A stretch of DNA of 64,000 nucleotides from Corynebacterium pacaense (GTDB taxonomy: Bacteria; Actinomycetota; Actinomycetes; Mycobacteriales; Mycobacteriaceae), in assembly GCF_900169525.1 (NCBI RefSeq), contig NZ_LT821239.1:1262708-1326707 (forward strand). Direction: 5' to 3'. Below, one piece after another: positions 1 through 9,515 of the stretch (position 1 is the stretch's first letter; each line of letters opens with the position of its first letter). Both the position numbers and the translations under genes were made by a program. The notes below the pieces were generated by a model, which did no database searches, had not been told where the DNA came from, and worked only from the letters and a program-made list of their open reading frames with translations.

Positions 1-139
1 GGGCGATCCGCTCCTCCCCGGGGACCTCCCAGTCCATCGCCCTGAGGGTGTGCAGAAACGAGGCGCGGATGCCGGGAAAGGAATCCACGAGCGTGCCGTC
101 TAGATCGAAAAGCAGGGTTTTCTGATTCTGTTCATTCAC
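1..139 (-). CDS. HAD-family phosphatase, N-terminal fragment (runs off the window)
   Basis: Only the first 46 codons are present; the rest lies beyond base 1. The protein starts at a GTG and quickly reaches FDLDGTLVDS, the HAD motif I in which the first aspartate is the phosphoryl nucleophile, followed by a helical cap start. This layout fits phosphoglycolate phosphatase-like (Gph) enzymes, which remove phosphate from small metabolites. It is divergent from the aminotransferase gene that begins about 25 bases away on the other strand, so the short gap must hold both promoters. The exact substrate cannot be told from this fragment. Confidence 0.85.
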   Translation of the reverse strand, partial: MNEQNQKTLLFDLDGTLVDSFPGIRASFLHTLRAMDWEVPGEERIA

Positions 140-164
140 GGTCACCACTCTGCCAGAAAGTAGT

Positions 165-1223
165 ATGAATGTGGTGAGTGTCAACAGTGGTCATCCCCTC
201 CGCTATCACGGTGATCAGGCGGCAGCCGGGGCGAGGCTGGATTTCGCCGTCAACGTGGTCTCGCCCTCGCCCCCGGAATGGCTGCAGCGGGTCCTCATCG
301 ATGAGATTCCGCGGCTGGGTTCCTACCCGCCCGCAGAGCTGCAGCGTCGTGCGGTGGCCGCGGTGGCGGCCGGGGTGGGCGTCGACAAGCACGACGTGCT
401 GCTGCTCAACGGTGCCGCGGAGGGCTTTTCACTATTGTCGCGTCTGCAGCCGCGCAGTGCGGTGGTGCTTCATCCCGGATTCACGGAACCACAGGCGTGT
501 CTGGAGGATGCCGGGGTCACGGTCGGGGAGGTGATCATGTCCGCCCCCTACACCCTGGACACCGTCGCCGTTGATGAGGCCGCGGACATGGTGGTCATCG
601 GAAACCCCACCAATCCCACCGGGGTGCTGCATCCGGTTGACCAGCTCAGCGCACTGGCGCGCCCGGGGAGGTTCCTGGTCGTGGATGAGGCCTTCCTCGA
701 TGTCACCGGAGGTGAATCCATGGCTTCGCTGGTCGGAAGGCTGCCCGGTCTAATCGTCCTGCGGAGTCTGACCAAGACCTGGTCGATCGCGGGGTTGAGA
801 TGTGGTTTCCTCATCGCCGATCCGCAGACGGTGGACAGGCTCGCGGCCTTCCGCCCGCACTGGCCGCTGGGCACGCTGCAGCTTGCGGCGATGATCGCGG
901 TGATGGATCGGGGAGGGGAGTTTCTCCCCGGGATCAGCGCGGACATCGCGGCGCAGCGTGCGGACATGGTCGCATCCCTGGGTGCGGCGGGTTTCCACGT
1001 CCACCCCTCCCGGGCGCCCTATCTTCTGGTCAACCCGCCCGGGGACGCGGAGGGGCTGCGGCTCGGACTGGCGGCACGGGGCATCGCGGTGCGTCGATGC
1101 GATACTTTTCCTGGGCTAGACTCAAGGTTCTGGCGCCTGGCGGTGCGTCCGCCGGAGCAGGTGGACGCACTGCTGGAGGCCGTGGAAGAACTGACCCGTG
1201 TTAAGGACGTGAGACGTGAGTGA
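165..1223 (+). CDS. cobC: CobC-type pyridoxal-phosphate aminotransferase / threonine-phosphate decarboxylase
   Basis: A 352-residue class I/II fold PLP enzyme. The motif GNPTNPTGVLHP (about residue 146 on), the aspartate in VVDEAFLD, and SLTKTWSIAGLRCGF, whose lysine binds PLP, are all present. Family members of this size are histidinol-phosphate aminotransferases or L-threonine-O-3-phosphate decarboxylases (CobC, also called CobD), which make aminopropanol phosphate for cobalamin. The alpha-ribazole phosphatase domain four genes on and cobUTS elsewhere in the window favour the cobalamin role, but a general aminotransferase is possible. A GTG at 174, in frame, has TAGTAT exactly 7 nt upstream and could be a leaderless start. 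The 3' end overlaps the next gene by 8 bases. Confidence 0.8.
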   Translation: MNVVSVNSGHPLRYHGDQAAAGARLDFAVNVVSPSPPEWLQRVLIDEIPRLGSYPPAELQRRAVAAVAAGVGVDKHDVLLLNGAAEGFSLLSRLQPRSAVVLHPGFTEPQACLEDAGVTVGEVIMSAPYTLDTVAVDEAADMVVIGNPTNPTGVLHPVDQLSALARPGRFLVVDEAFLDVTGGESMASLVGRLPGLIVLRSLTKTWSIAGLRCGFLIADPQTVDRLAAFRPHWPLGTLQLAAMIAVMDRGGEFLPGISADIAAQRADMVASLGAAGFHVHPSRAPYLLVNPPGDAEGLRLGLAARGIAVRRCDTFPGLDSRFWRLAVRPPEQVDALLEAVEELTRVKDVRRE

Positions 1224-2370
1224 ACTGACCGTCGGCGGAATCCGAGAGATCATGGATGCGGCCTACCCGCCCGCGCTGGCCGAGAGCTGGGACAGGGTCG
1301 GCTTGATCTGCGGCGACCCGGAGAATCCGGTACGCAGGGTGGCACTGGCACTGGACTGCACCCAGGAGGTCGCCCAGCGGGCGGTGGACATCGGCGCGGA
1401 CATGCTCATCATCCACCATCCGCTCCTGCTGCGCGGGGTCACCTCGGTTGCCGCGGATGAACCGAAGGGCAGGGTGCTGCACACCCTGATCCGGGGCGGG
1501 GTGGCGCTGTTCTCCGCACACACCAACGCCGATTCCGCCCGTCCCGGGGTCAATGACAAGCTCGCGGAACTGGTCGGTATAACCCCCGGCCGCCCCATCT
1601 CCCCGCGCTACCTCGGTGGATTGGACAAATGGGGCGTGCATGTTCCGGGCAAGGATGCGGCCCAGGTGAAAAGAAGGCTTTTCGACGCCGGCGCAGGCAC
1701 CATCGGCGACTACAGCGAGTGCACCTTCGAGGTGGAGGGCACCGGACAGTTCCGCCCCCTCGAGGGGGCGAACCTCACCGAGGGGGAGCCTGATGAGCTT
1801 TTCCGCGCACCGGAGCTGCGCATTGAGTTCGTCGCGCCGCGCCACCTGCGCGACACCCTCATCGACGTACTCCGCGAACAGCACCCCTACGAGGAACCCG
1901 CCTTCGACATCGTGGGCATGGAATCGACAATCCCCCTCGACAGTGCCTTCGGGCTCGGCAGGGTGGGCGAGCTGCCCGAGGCGATGCGCCTTGCGGACTT
2001 TGTGCAGCAGGTGGCCGACAACCTGCCCGAGACGGTGTGGGGAGTCCGCGCGAGCGGTGATCCGGACGCACTAGTCAGGCGCGTCGCCGTTTCCTCAGGG
2101 TCAGGTGACGGATTCCTCAACGATGTGATTAAGCTCGGGGTGGACGTCTACGTCACCTCCGATCTGCGCCACCATCCGGTGGACGAGTACCTGCGTGCAG
2201 GTGGCCCCGCCGTGATCGACACGGCGCACTGGGCGAGCGAATTCCCGTGGACCTTCCAGGTCAGGGAGATCCTCCAGGTGCAGGCCCCGCACATCGAGGT
2301 TGATGTGCTGAACATTCGAACCGACCCGTGGACCCTGTCCGCACAACCGCACAAGGAGCCCTTGACATGA
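1216..2370 (+). CDS. NIF3 / YbgI-family dinuclear metal protein (GTP cyclohydrolase I type 2-like)
   Basis: 384 residues, the long form of the family with an inserted middle domain (about residues 125-240). Metal-binding histidines are visible in IIHHPLLLRG and FSAHTNADS near the N-terminus and in HHPVDEYL and DTAHWASEF near the C-terminus. The family forms hexameric toroids with a dinuclear metal centre; its reaction is not settled, and 'GTP cyclohydrolase I type 2' is a name carried by annotation. It starts with GTG inside the end of cobC, and its stop overlaps the next start (ATGA), so it is translated as part of an operon. Confidence 0.88.
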   Translation: MSELTVGGIREIMDAAYPPALAESWDRVGLICGDPENPVRRVALALDCTQEVAQRAVDIGADMLIIHHPLLLRGVTSVAADEPKGRVLHTLIRGGVALFSAHTNADSARPGVNDKLAELVGITPGRPISPRYLGGLDKWGVHVPGKDAAQVKRRLFDAGAGTIGDYSECTFEVEGTGQFRPLEGANLTEGEPDELFRAPELRIEFVAPRHLRDTLIDVLREQHPYEEPAFDIVGMESTIPLDSAFGLGRVGELPEAMRLADFVQQVADNLPETVWGVRASGDPDALVRRVAVSSGSGDGFLNDVIKLGVDVYVTSDLRHHPVDEYLRAGGPAVIDTAHWASEFPWTFQVREILQVQAPHIEVDVLNIRTDPWTLSAQPHKEPLT

Positions 2371-3086
2371 AGCTGGACCCGCAGAGACAGAAAACCCTCC
2401 TTGAACTGGCCAACCTCGAACGTTCCCTGGCCTCGGGAGTATCCGGCAGGGTGTCCCCGGAGCAGGAGACCCTCGACCGGCTCGAGGCGGAGCAGATCCG
2501 GCTGCGCGATGCGGCCTCGGCCGCCCAGATGGCCGTCGACGACATTGACAACGAGATCCTGCGCATCCAATCCGACGAGCGGAAGCTGCGCCGCCGGAAG
2601 AAGGACGGTCAGGATGCACTGGGTGCGGAGACCGATCCTGAACGGCGCCGCGATCTCACCCACGATGTCTACACCGCGAAGTCACGGATCGCCGACCTCA
2701 TGAGTGAGCTGCAGGAGGCACACAACGAGATCCACGCACTGCGTAACAACCGCGATCTCGCACAGGAGCGGATCCGGCAGCAGGAACAGCGCATCGAGGG
2801 TGCGCGGGAGGCACGGGACGCAGCGGTCGCGGCGACCGCACAGGTCGAGGATCCGCGGGATATCATCACCCGTCTTGCGGAATCTCTTCCCGCCGATGTC
2901 ATCGCCGAGTATGAGCGGCAGCGAGCCGAGAACGGCGTGGGAGTCGCCCAGTTCAACGGCCGATCCTGCACGGGGTGCGCGATGGTTCTTCCCGCCGGAC
3001 CCATCGCCCTGGTGCGCAACACCCCCGCCGACGTACTCCCACAGTGCCCCGAATGCGGCTCCTACCTGGTGCGTAACCACGCATGA
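2367..3086 (+). CDS. Coiled-coil protein with C-terminal C4 zinc ribbon
   Basis: 239 residues. Residues about 10-180 are rich in charged heptads (long E/R/Q/A runs) and should form an antiparallel coiled coil. The C-terminus carries CTGC and CPEC about 27 residues apart, a C4 zinc ribbon of the type called CT398/FlgZ-like or YbgI-associated. The start at 2367 is chosen because its ATG overlaps the upstream TGA, and its own stop overlaps the next ATG in the same manner. Orthologues sit between NIF3 and RNase H/CobC genes in mycobacteria. The function is unknown; a role in nucleic-acid or protein handling is only a guess. Confidence 0.85.
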   Translation: MKLDPQRQKTLLELANLERSLASGVSGRVSPEQETLDRLEAEQIRLRDAASAAQMAVDDIDNEILRIQSDERKLRRRKKDGQDALGAETDPERRRDLTHDVYTAKSRIADLMSELQEAHNEIHALRNNRDLAQERIRQQEQRIEGAREARDAAVAATAQVEDPRDIITRLAESLPADVIAEYERQRAENGVGVAQFNGRSCTGCAMVLPAGPIALVRNTPADVLPQCPECGSYLVRNHA

Positions 3087-4210
3087 AGCTCATAGTCGAA
3101 GCCGATGGTGGCTCCCGCGGCAATCCCGGTATCGCCGGGTCCGGCACCGTTGTTCTCAACGCGGACAAGACGCGGACCCTGCGTGAGATCGCCTACGTTG
3201 TGGGAACGAGAGCATCCAACAACGTCGCCGAGTACCGCGGACTGATCGAGGGGCTGAAGGCCGCGAGGGATCTCGGTGCGACCGAGGTCGATGTGTTCAT
3301 GGACTCCAAGCTCGTGGTGGAGCAGATGTCGGGTCGCTGGAAGATCAAGCATCCGGACATGAAGCAGCTGGCGGGGGAGGCCGCGGCCCTGGCCTCGGCG
3401 ATCGGCGGGGTGAGCTACACCTGGATCCCACGTGAGAAGAACAAGCGTGCCGACGCCCTGTCCAACGTGGCCATGGACGCCGCGGCGGCCGGAAAGCCGG
3501 TCGGGCCCGTCGATGACGGCGGCTCCGCCGCGGAGAGGGGGCCAGACCTGAAATGCCCGGCCACCAGACCCTCCAATTGGAACGGGGCTACCTCCGAGCC
3601 GACCAGGCTGCTGCTGTTGCGCCATGGACAGACACCGATGTCGGCGGCACGGCAGTATTCGGGGATCTCCAACCCGGATCTCTCCGCTCTCGGACGCGAT
3701 CAGGCCGAAGCCGCGGCGGATTTCCTCGCGCGCCGGGGCGGGATCGATGCGATCGTGTCCTCCCCGCTGAACCGCACGAGGCAGACTGCGCAGTCCGTCG
3801 CGACCAGGCTGGGGCTGGAGGTGGAGATCATGGAAGATCTCATCGAGACCGATTTCGGACGCTGGGACGGTCTGACCTTCGCCGAGGCCCATGAGTCCGA
3901 TCCGGATCTGCACACCGTCTGGTTGAGCGACAGCGCCGTCGCCCCACCGGAGGGCGAGACCCTGCAGCAGGTGCACCGCAGGGCAAAGAAAGCGCGTGAG
4001 CAGCTGCAGGCCCGCTACGGAGCCGCCAATGTGCTGGTGGTCAGCCATGTCACCCCGATCAAATCCATTCTGCGTCAGGCGCTGGACGCCGGCCCCTCGC
4101 TGTTCAAGAAGGTGCATCTGGATCTGGCGTCGCTGTCCATCGCCGAGTTCTACGCGGACGGACCCACCTGCGTACGTCTGGTCAACGACACCTCCTACCT
4201 CGACGCCTGA
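3083..4210 (+). CDS. Bifunctional RNase HI / CobC-type acid phosphatase
   Basis: 375 residues made of two enzymes. Residues 1 to about 140 are a type I RNase H: ADGGSRGNPG with the first catalytic aspartate, NNVAEYRGL with the glutamate, FMDSKLVVEQM, and KRADALSNVAMD with the last aspartate. Residues about 172-375 are a histidine-phosphatase domain: LLLLRHGQTP with the phospho-accepting histidine, SPLNRTRQTA, and VVSHVTPIKS with the second histidine. The same fusion is known in mycobacteria (Rv2228c type), where it removes RNA from hybrids and has phosphatase activity; the second domain resembles alpha-ribazole phosphatase. The ATGA overlap with the previous gene suggests coupled translation. 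Confidence 0.93.
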   Translation: MKLIVEADGGSRGNPGIAGSGTVVLNADKTRTLREIAYVVGTRASNNVAEYRGLIEGLKAARDLGATEVDVFMDSKLVVEQMSGRWKIKHPDMKQLAGEAAALASAIGGVSYTWIPREKNKRADALSNVAMDAAAAGKPVGPVDDGGSAAERGPDLKCPATRPSNWNGATSEPTRLLLLRHGQTPMSAARQYSGISNPDLSALGRDQAEAAADFLARRGGIDAIVSSPLNRTRQTAQSVATRLGLEVEIMEDLIETDFGRWDGLTFAEAHESDPDLHTVWLSDSAVAPPEGETLQQVHRRAKKAREQLQARYGAANVLVVSHVTPIKSILRQALDAGPSLFKKVHLDLASLSIAEFYADGPTCVRLVNDTSYLDA

Positions 4211-4275
4211 AGCGACCCGGATTCGGTGGCCATCTATGCTCCGGTTACTATCAATGCCGTGTGCATGAGTTGGCC

Positions 4276-4300
4276 GGGGTGATCCCACAAGGATCACCCC
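4276..4300 (+). terminator. Hairpin downstream of the RNase H/CobC operon
   Basis: A perfect 10-bp stem GGGGTGATCC / GGATCACCCC with a 5-nt loop lies 65 bases after the stop codon. There is no T-run, so it may be a weak or factor-assisted terminator or an mRNA 3' stabiliser. Confidence 0.55.
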
Positions 4301-4435
4301 GCGTCCGACGATGCTGCTGCCGGCTCCGGACCCACCCCGATCGCCTTTCCCCGGCAGGTCCATCAACTGTTATTGATCCACGCACCTGACCTCCGAGGGG
4401 AGGTCGGTGGGACAGAAATGAACCCCGGGGGCATT

Positions 4436-5749
4436 ATGAGTCTTGAGTTTCTGACTATCGGCGTCTTGATCCTCATCTTCCTGATCGGCACCATAAGAAA
4501 TATCAACCTGGGCGTGCTCGGCCTGGTGGGCGCATTCATCGTTGCCCTGTTCGTCCCCGCCTACACCGAATCCGGTGACGTGTTCAGTCAGGTGTTCTCT
4601 GGGTTTCCGGTCAGCCTGATGATGGCACTGATGGGGTTGACCTATCTCTTCGGCTTCGCCCAGAGCAACGGGACCATCGATATCATCCTCGAGTGGTCGA
4701 TGAAAGCCGTGCGGGGCAACCGCGCACTGATGCCCTGGATCTTTTTCCTGATCACAGGGGCTTTCATGTCGATCGGAGCGATCTTCTGCATCGGGGTGAT
4801 TTCGCCACTGGCGATTCCCTTCGCACGCCGCTACCGGATAAACCAGCTGATGATGGGCATGATGGTCGTGCACGGCGGAATGGCTGGGCTGCTGTCACCC
4901 CTGAGCGTCTACGGGATCTACGTGAACAACTTCCTGGCGGACAACGGGCTGGGCAACCACCAGAGCGCCCTGTTCTGCACGGCACTGGTGTTCAACGTGA
5001 TCATGGGCCTCATCGTCTACTGCTTCCTCGGTGGTCTGAAACTGCTCCGGGGACGGGATGCTCCGGACCCTGAGGGCGGGGAACCCGGGGAACCGGACTC
5101 CGGTGGAGCCACCCGCACCCGCGCCGAGACCAGGATCGAGGGCGCAACGGCGTCCGGGATCACCTTCTTCCAGTGGCTGACACTGATCGGCCTGGCGGTA
5201 CTCGTCATCGGGGCCGGTGTGTTCGCCATCGACATCGGGGTCCTGTCACTGATCATCGGGGCATGCCTGGCCATCTACCGCCCGGAGGCCTCCAAGAAGG
5301 CGTTGAACGACGTGTCCTGGTCCACGATCGTCCTGGTAGGAGGCATGGTCACCTACATCGAGGTGCTGGAGGCGGCGGGCACGGTGGAGTTTATTTCCGG
5401 AGGGATCGCGGCCCTGGGCGCCCCGATGATCGGATTGCTCCTGCTGTGCTACATGTCCGGAATTGTCTCCGCACTGGCATCCTCGATCGCGACCATAGGA
5501 ATCGCCATCTCCATGGCGTCCCCCTTCCTGCTGTCCGGTGACCTGCCCATCGTCGGCACCGCCGCAGCCATCGCCATCGCCGCGACCGTGGTCGATGTCA
5601 GTCCCTTCTCCACCAACGGCGCGATGGTACTGGCCAATGTTGATGCCGGTCACCGCGACCGCTTTTTCAGGCAGATGCTCATCTACTCCGGTGTCGTGGT
5701 CGCGCTCGGTCCGCTGCTGGCGTGGTCACTGGTGCTGCTGCCGATCTGA
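4436..5749 (+). CDS. MatC-like permease (SLC13 / dicarboxylate carrier family)
   Basis: 437 residues, almost entirely hydrophobic, with about 12 membrane segments and one hydrophilic, acidic-proline loop (about residues 208-240). The N-terminus resembles the dicarboxylate carrier MatC N-terminal family: NGTIDIILEWSMK and MPWIFFLITGAFMSIGA follow its usual pattern. Such carriers import small dicarboxylates such as malonate; no catabolic genes adjoin it, so the substrate is open. I chose the ATG at 4436 (preceded by GGGGG) because the membrane segment begins there; an ATG at 4418 is an alternative. It is followed by the rnpB region. Confidence 0.8.
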   Translation: MSLEFLTIGVLILIFLIGTIRNINLGVLGLVGAFIVALFVPAYTESGDVFSQVFSGFPVSLMMALMGLTYLFGFAQSNGTIDIILEWSMKAVRGNRALMPWIFFLITGAFMSIGAIFCIGVISPLAIPFARRYRINQLMMGMMVVHGGMAGLLSPLSVYGIYVNNFLADNGLGNHQSALFCTALVFNVIMGLIVYCFLGGLKLLRGRDAPDPEGGEPGEPDSGGATRTRAETRIEGATASGITFFQWLTLIGLAVLVIGAGVFAIDIGVLSLIIGACLAIYRPEASKKALNDVSWSTIVLVGGMVTYIEVLEAAGTVEFISGGIAALGAPMIGLLLLCYMSGIVSALASSIATIGIAISMASPFLLSGDLPIVGTAAAIAIAATVVDVSPFSTNGAMVLANVDAGHRDRFFRQMLIYSGVVVALGPLLAWSLVLLPI

Positions 5750-5880
5750 TCCCGGGGCCACCCGGTACGACGGTCCCCGCGGTGCCCCGGGCGCACCTCC
5801 TGCCCGTGGGGCGCAGGGGGCCGTGCGCCGACCACGGGCCGTCTGGGTTTTGCGGCCTTCGCGGTGTAGAGTTGTGCTTC

Positions 5881-6316
<436 letters not shown>

Positions 6317-6353
6317 CTGCACCCCTTTTTTCACTGTGGAACAATGGGTCCGC

Positions 6354-7769
6354 ATGAAACTCTACGCGGCTGTACTTGACTTCGACGGCGTCGCCGAGGA
6401 ATTCGGGGTCGAGCGCACGTTCCCCGCCCACCTGCATGAGCAGGCCGCGGTCGCGGGGGACAGATTCGCAGATGCCCGCGAGGATCTGGTGCACATGGAA
6501 TTTGTCACCATCGATCCCGAGGGGTCCAGGGACCTCGATCAGGCCGTGTGCATTGAGGGCATCAGTGGCGGATTCCGCGTGCACTACGCCATCGCCGATG
6601 TCGCCGCGTTCATTGAACCCGGTTCCGACCTGGAGGCGGAGTCGCTCAGGCGCGGCCAGACGATCTATCTCCCCGACGGGCCGGCACGCCTGCACCCGGA
6701 GGAGCTCTCCGAAAATCGCGCGAGCCTGCTCGCGGGCGAGCAAAGACCGGCGGTGGTCTGGTCGATCGATCTGGATGCCGAGGGTGAGATCGTGGATTCG
6801 GCGGTCCTGGTGCGCCGGGCGATGGTGAAGTCGCGGGCGCGTCTGGATTATGATCAGGCGCAGGCGGACATGGACGCAGGCACCCTCCATCCCTCCATCG
6901 AGCTGCTGCCCGAGGTCGGTCGGCTCCGCCGCATGTCGGCGCTGCGGCGCAGGGCGATCAACCTGAACATCCCCAGCCAGCGAGTGGTTCGGGTGGTGGA
7001 TCCAAGGCAGGGTGGCCACTATGAGATCATCATCGAGCCGCGTCATCCGATCATGGACTACAACTCGGAGATCTCCCTGCTCACCGGAATGGTGGCGGGA
7101 AACATGATGGTGGACGCCGGGCACGGACTGCTGCGCACCCTGGCACCGGCCACCGGTGATTCCGAGGCCACCTTCCGCGCGGAGGCGCGTGCCCTGGGCT
7201 ATCCGATCGCCCCTGAACAGCACATCGGTGAGTTCCTGCAAGGCGTGGACTCGGATTCCCCCAACGGAATGGCGGTGCAGCGTGAAGCGCAGAAACTGTT
7301 GCGCGGATCCGGGTATCTGAGCATCACACGGGAGCCCGCGGAGGTGCATTCCGGGGTCGGAGGCTACTACGCCCACGTCACGGCGCCACTGCGGCGACTG
7401 GTGGACCGCTTCGCCACCGAGCACTGCCTCGCCATCGCCGCCGGCGCGGAGGTTCCCGAATGGGTCGTTGAAACCCAGGACCGCGTCGTGGAGTCGATGA
7501 GGGCTACCTCGATCCTCGCCGGGCAGGTCGACAACGCCTGCCTCGACCTGACCGAGGCCACCGTGCTCGAGCCCTGGGTGGCGCAAAACTTCCGGGCCGT
7601 GGTACTTACCAGCGACGGGCAGAAGGGGCAGTCCCGGCTGTTTGTCGCCGATCCGCCGGTGCTGGCCGCCTGCCTGGGCGCACCGAGACAGGGAACGACC
7701 CAGGAAGTGACCCTGATCAGGGCGGACGTGGACAGAAGGATCGTCCAGTTCGTCTGGCCGGCCGATTAG
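6354..7769 (+). CDS. RNB-domain exoribonuclease (RNase II/R-like)
   Basis: 471 residues. The RNB catalytic signature DPEGSRDLDQA (about residue 51) with the metal-binding aspartates is intact, followed by VHYAIADVAAFIEPGS and LPDGPARLHPEELS, typical of 3'-5' exoribonucleases of the RNase II group. I see no clear cold-shock or S1 RNA-binding domains, so this is a compact form compared with RNase R or RNase II of about 640-800 residues. The start at ATG 6354 gives MKLYAAVLDFD; an upstream GTG at 6336 is possible. AACAAT lies 8 nt upstream, which would fit a leaderless message. It lies just after rnpB, an apt but possibly accidental neighbourhood. Confidence 0.88.
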   Translation: MKLYAAVLDFDGVAEEFGVERTFPAHLHEQAAVAGDRFADAREDLVHMEFVTIDPEGSRDLDQAVCIEGISGGFRVHYAIADVAAFIEPGSDLEAESLRRGQTIYLPDGPARLHPEELSENRASLLAGEQRPAVVWSIDLDAEGEIVDSAVLVRRAMVKSRARLDYDQAQADMDAGTLHPSIELLPEVGRLRRMSALRRRAINLNIPSQRVVRVVDPRQGGHYEIIIEPRHPIMDYNSEISLLTGMVAGNMMVDAGHGLLRTLAPATGDSEATFRAEARALGYPIAPEQHIGEFLQGVDSDSPNGMAVQREAQKLLRGSGYLSITREPAEVHSGVGGYYAHVTAPLRRLVDRFATEHCLAIAAGAEVPEWVVETQDRVVESMRATSILAGQVDNACLDLTEATVLEPWVAQNFRAVVLTSDGQKGQSRLFVADPPVLAACLGAPRQGTTQEVTLIRADVDRRIVQFVWPAD

Positions 7770-7778
7770 GCTGTGGGC

Positions 7779-9086
7779 CTATGAGGCCGGCGAGGCCACG
7801 TCCCCGTGGTCGAGGGGGACCACGAGCAGACCGTCGGCGGAGAGGTCGGCGCTGAAGTTTTCGGTGCTGCGGGCGTCGATAAGCACAATGACCGCCGATG
7901 ACAACCCGGCGCTGGAGCTGCGTGCACTCAGCGCACCGCGTGCCAGGCACAGTTGTGCCAGTGCGCCGTCCGTGGAGATCAGCTGATAACGAGCGCCGAG
8001 ATCCTCCTGGGATTCGCCGAGGAGCCGGGCGATGTCTGAACGACGTCTGGAGCGCAGCGCGCTGACGGTCCGCTGGGCGCGCAGCGTTTCATCCTCCCAG
8101 AACCCCAGCCAGTCCCGCGCGGCGGTGAGGGTGGGCAGATCCGGTCGGGAGACGACCTCGTGCATCGCGGCCAACCAGTCGGCGACCCGGGTGGGGGCAT
8201 CGGGGAGCAGCCGGAGGGATTCCACGCTGAACGCGCGGGCCGCCTCATCGAGGAAGCGTCGACGCTGCAGGAGCACCTGCGGTTCGGTAGTGTTTCCGCC
8301 GGCGGTTCCGGGGGTGAACGGTGCGGACACGGCGAGTGCCCGGAGTCCTGATGTGGCACTGACAGGGTGGGCGATCTGGGTGACCGAACAGTCGGCGTAG
8401 TTGACCACTGACACCCGGGAACGGTCACCCCGCAGTGCCACGGTGTGTCGTGCGCGCAGCGGGGCCGTGGGGTTGAACATGATCGCCGCCTGGGTGCACG
8501 CTTCCGCCAGGCGGGCGCGAACCGGAGCCTCCCGGGTATCCTCGGCGTACAGCGCCAGCGCGGTGGCCGTCTCCAGGGCGGCATCCTCACCAAGGCCGCA
8601 CCCCTGCGGGATCGTGGAGATGACGGTGATGTTGACCCCACGCGTGTCACGTGAGAGCAGTTGGCGGTGCACCATGGTCCAGACGAGGCCCCCGAGTCGG
8701 ATCTCCGGTCCGGCCGGGGGCGGCGGGGTCGCCCGCACCGGATCCTCGTCCTGCTTGGCTGCCGCCAGTGCCAGGATCTCGGCGAACTCCGCCTCCCGCC
8801 TGTCGACGCCGCCCTCCCCGACGATGGCGACCGAAACGGTGTCGCCGCTGGCGGGCGCCACCGACACGGACGTAGTCCACTGCGCCAGGGCCGCAACCAC
8901 GATGCCCCCGGCGTGATCGGTGTGCTCGCCGATCAGCGACCAGGTTGCCGGGGCCGTCGCGGTCCCCGTCGGCTCCTCGTTGAACAGTTCGCGATGATAG
9001 GCGATGGAGGCGGCCGCGAGTTCCCGGGGGGTCGTCCCGATCGGTTCCCCGGCGGGGTTGTTCAGTCGTGGTTGCCAGATGGGCAT
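7779..9086 (-). CDS. Galactokinase homologue (GHMP-kinase fold), catalytic residues not conserved
   Basis: 435 residues, the length of galactokinases, with SLIGEHTDHAGG at residues 50-61 in place of the signature GRVNLIGEHTDY, and a GHMP glycine loop near residues 160-170. The arginine of the signature is Thr48, the loop reads GCGLGEDAA rather than the usual serine pair, and the segment that normally reads GIMDQ, with the catalytic aspartate, is AIMFN (residues 201-205). These changes argue against ordinary sugar kinase activity. No galT or galE lies nearby. It converges on the RNB gene, leaving 9 bases. It may be a regulator, a sugar-binding protein or an enzyme with altered chemistry. Confidence 0.75.
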   Translation of the reverse strand: MPIWQPRLNNPAGEPIGTTPRELAAASIAYHRELFNEEPTGTATAPATWSLIGEHTDHAGGIVVAALAQWTTSVSVAPASGDTVSVAIVGEGGVDRREAEFAEILALAAAKQDEDPVRATPPPPAGPEIRLGGLVWTMVHRQLLSRDTRGVNITVISTIPQGCGLGEDAALETATALALYAEDTREAPVRARLAEACTQAAIMFNPTAPLRARHTVALRGDRSRVSVVNYADCSVTQIAHPVSATSGLRALAVSAPFTPGTAGGNTTEPQVLLQRRRFLDEAARAFSVESLRLLPDAPTRVADWLAAMHEVVSRPDLPTLTAARDWLGFWEDETLRAQRTVSALRSRRRSDIARLLGESQEDLGARYQLISTDGALAQLCLARGALSARSSSAGLSSAVIVLIDARSTENFSADLSADGLLVVPLDHGDVASPAS

Positions 9087-9302
9087 GAGGATGCGGGCCC
9101 TCCCGGGGTTGATCTCGAAGCTGTCCGGCGCGCTGGGGATCGGCGGGCCTCGGTGGACAGCGGGTGCAACGGTACGCGCCCAGTGTAGTCGCAGGGGCAG
9201 GCCGCGGGCACCGGACCCCGGTGGGATGCGCTAACTATAGTGGTTAAGGGGACTCCCAGGAGAACCGAAGAACTGATGACAATGCGAGCGAAGGAGTTTG
9301 AC

Positions 9303-9485
9303 ATGGCTGTCGAGGACTACAAGTGGTATTACGATCTCTCCACCGGCGAGGTGTCGCAGGGGAAGAAGTCGGGTTTCGAGAACCGGATGGGGCCCTATGA
9401 CACCGAGCAGGAGGCCCGCGAGGCGCTGCAGATCTCCCAGCAGCGCAATGAGGCCGCCGATGACTGGGACGAACAGGAGCAGTAG
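9303..9485 (+). CDS. Small SPOR-like domain protein
   Basis: 60 residues, beginning MAVEDYKWYYDLSTGEVSQG and followed by a MGPYDTEQEAREAL element and an acidic tail. Small actinobacterial proteins with this WYYDL.TGEV...G..MGPY pattern are usually annotated as SPOR-domain proteins. The fold may bind denuded glycan strands, but the whole protein is cytoplasmic here (no signal or membrane segment), so that role is uncertain. The ATG at 9303 is preferred over the in-frame upstream start at 9240 because an AAGGAG ribosome site lies about 9 bases upstream of it. Confidence 0.8.
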   Translation: MAVEDYKWYYDLSTGEVSQGKKSGFENRMGPYDTEQEAREALQISQQRNEAADDWDEQEQ

Positions 9486-9515
9486 TTCCTCAGGGCCCTC
9501 CCACCCGCCTGGGCT

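Noticed and set aside
3062..4366. 434-codon minus-strand frame opposite the RNase H/CobC gene
   Set aside because: Exact antisense to a gene with intact catalytic motifs; its product has no known features. High GC gives long shadow frames.
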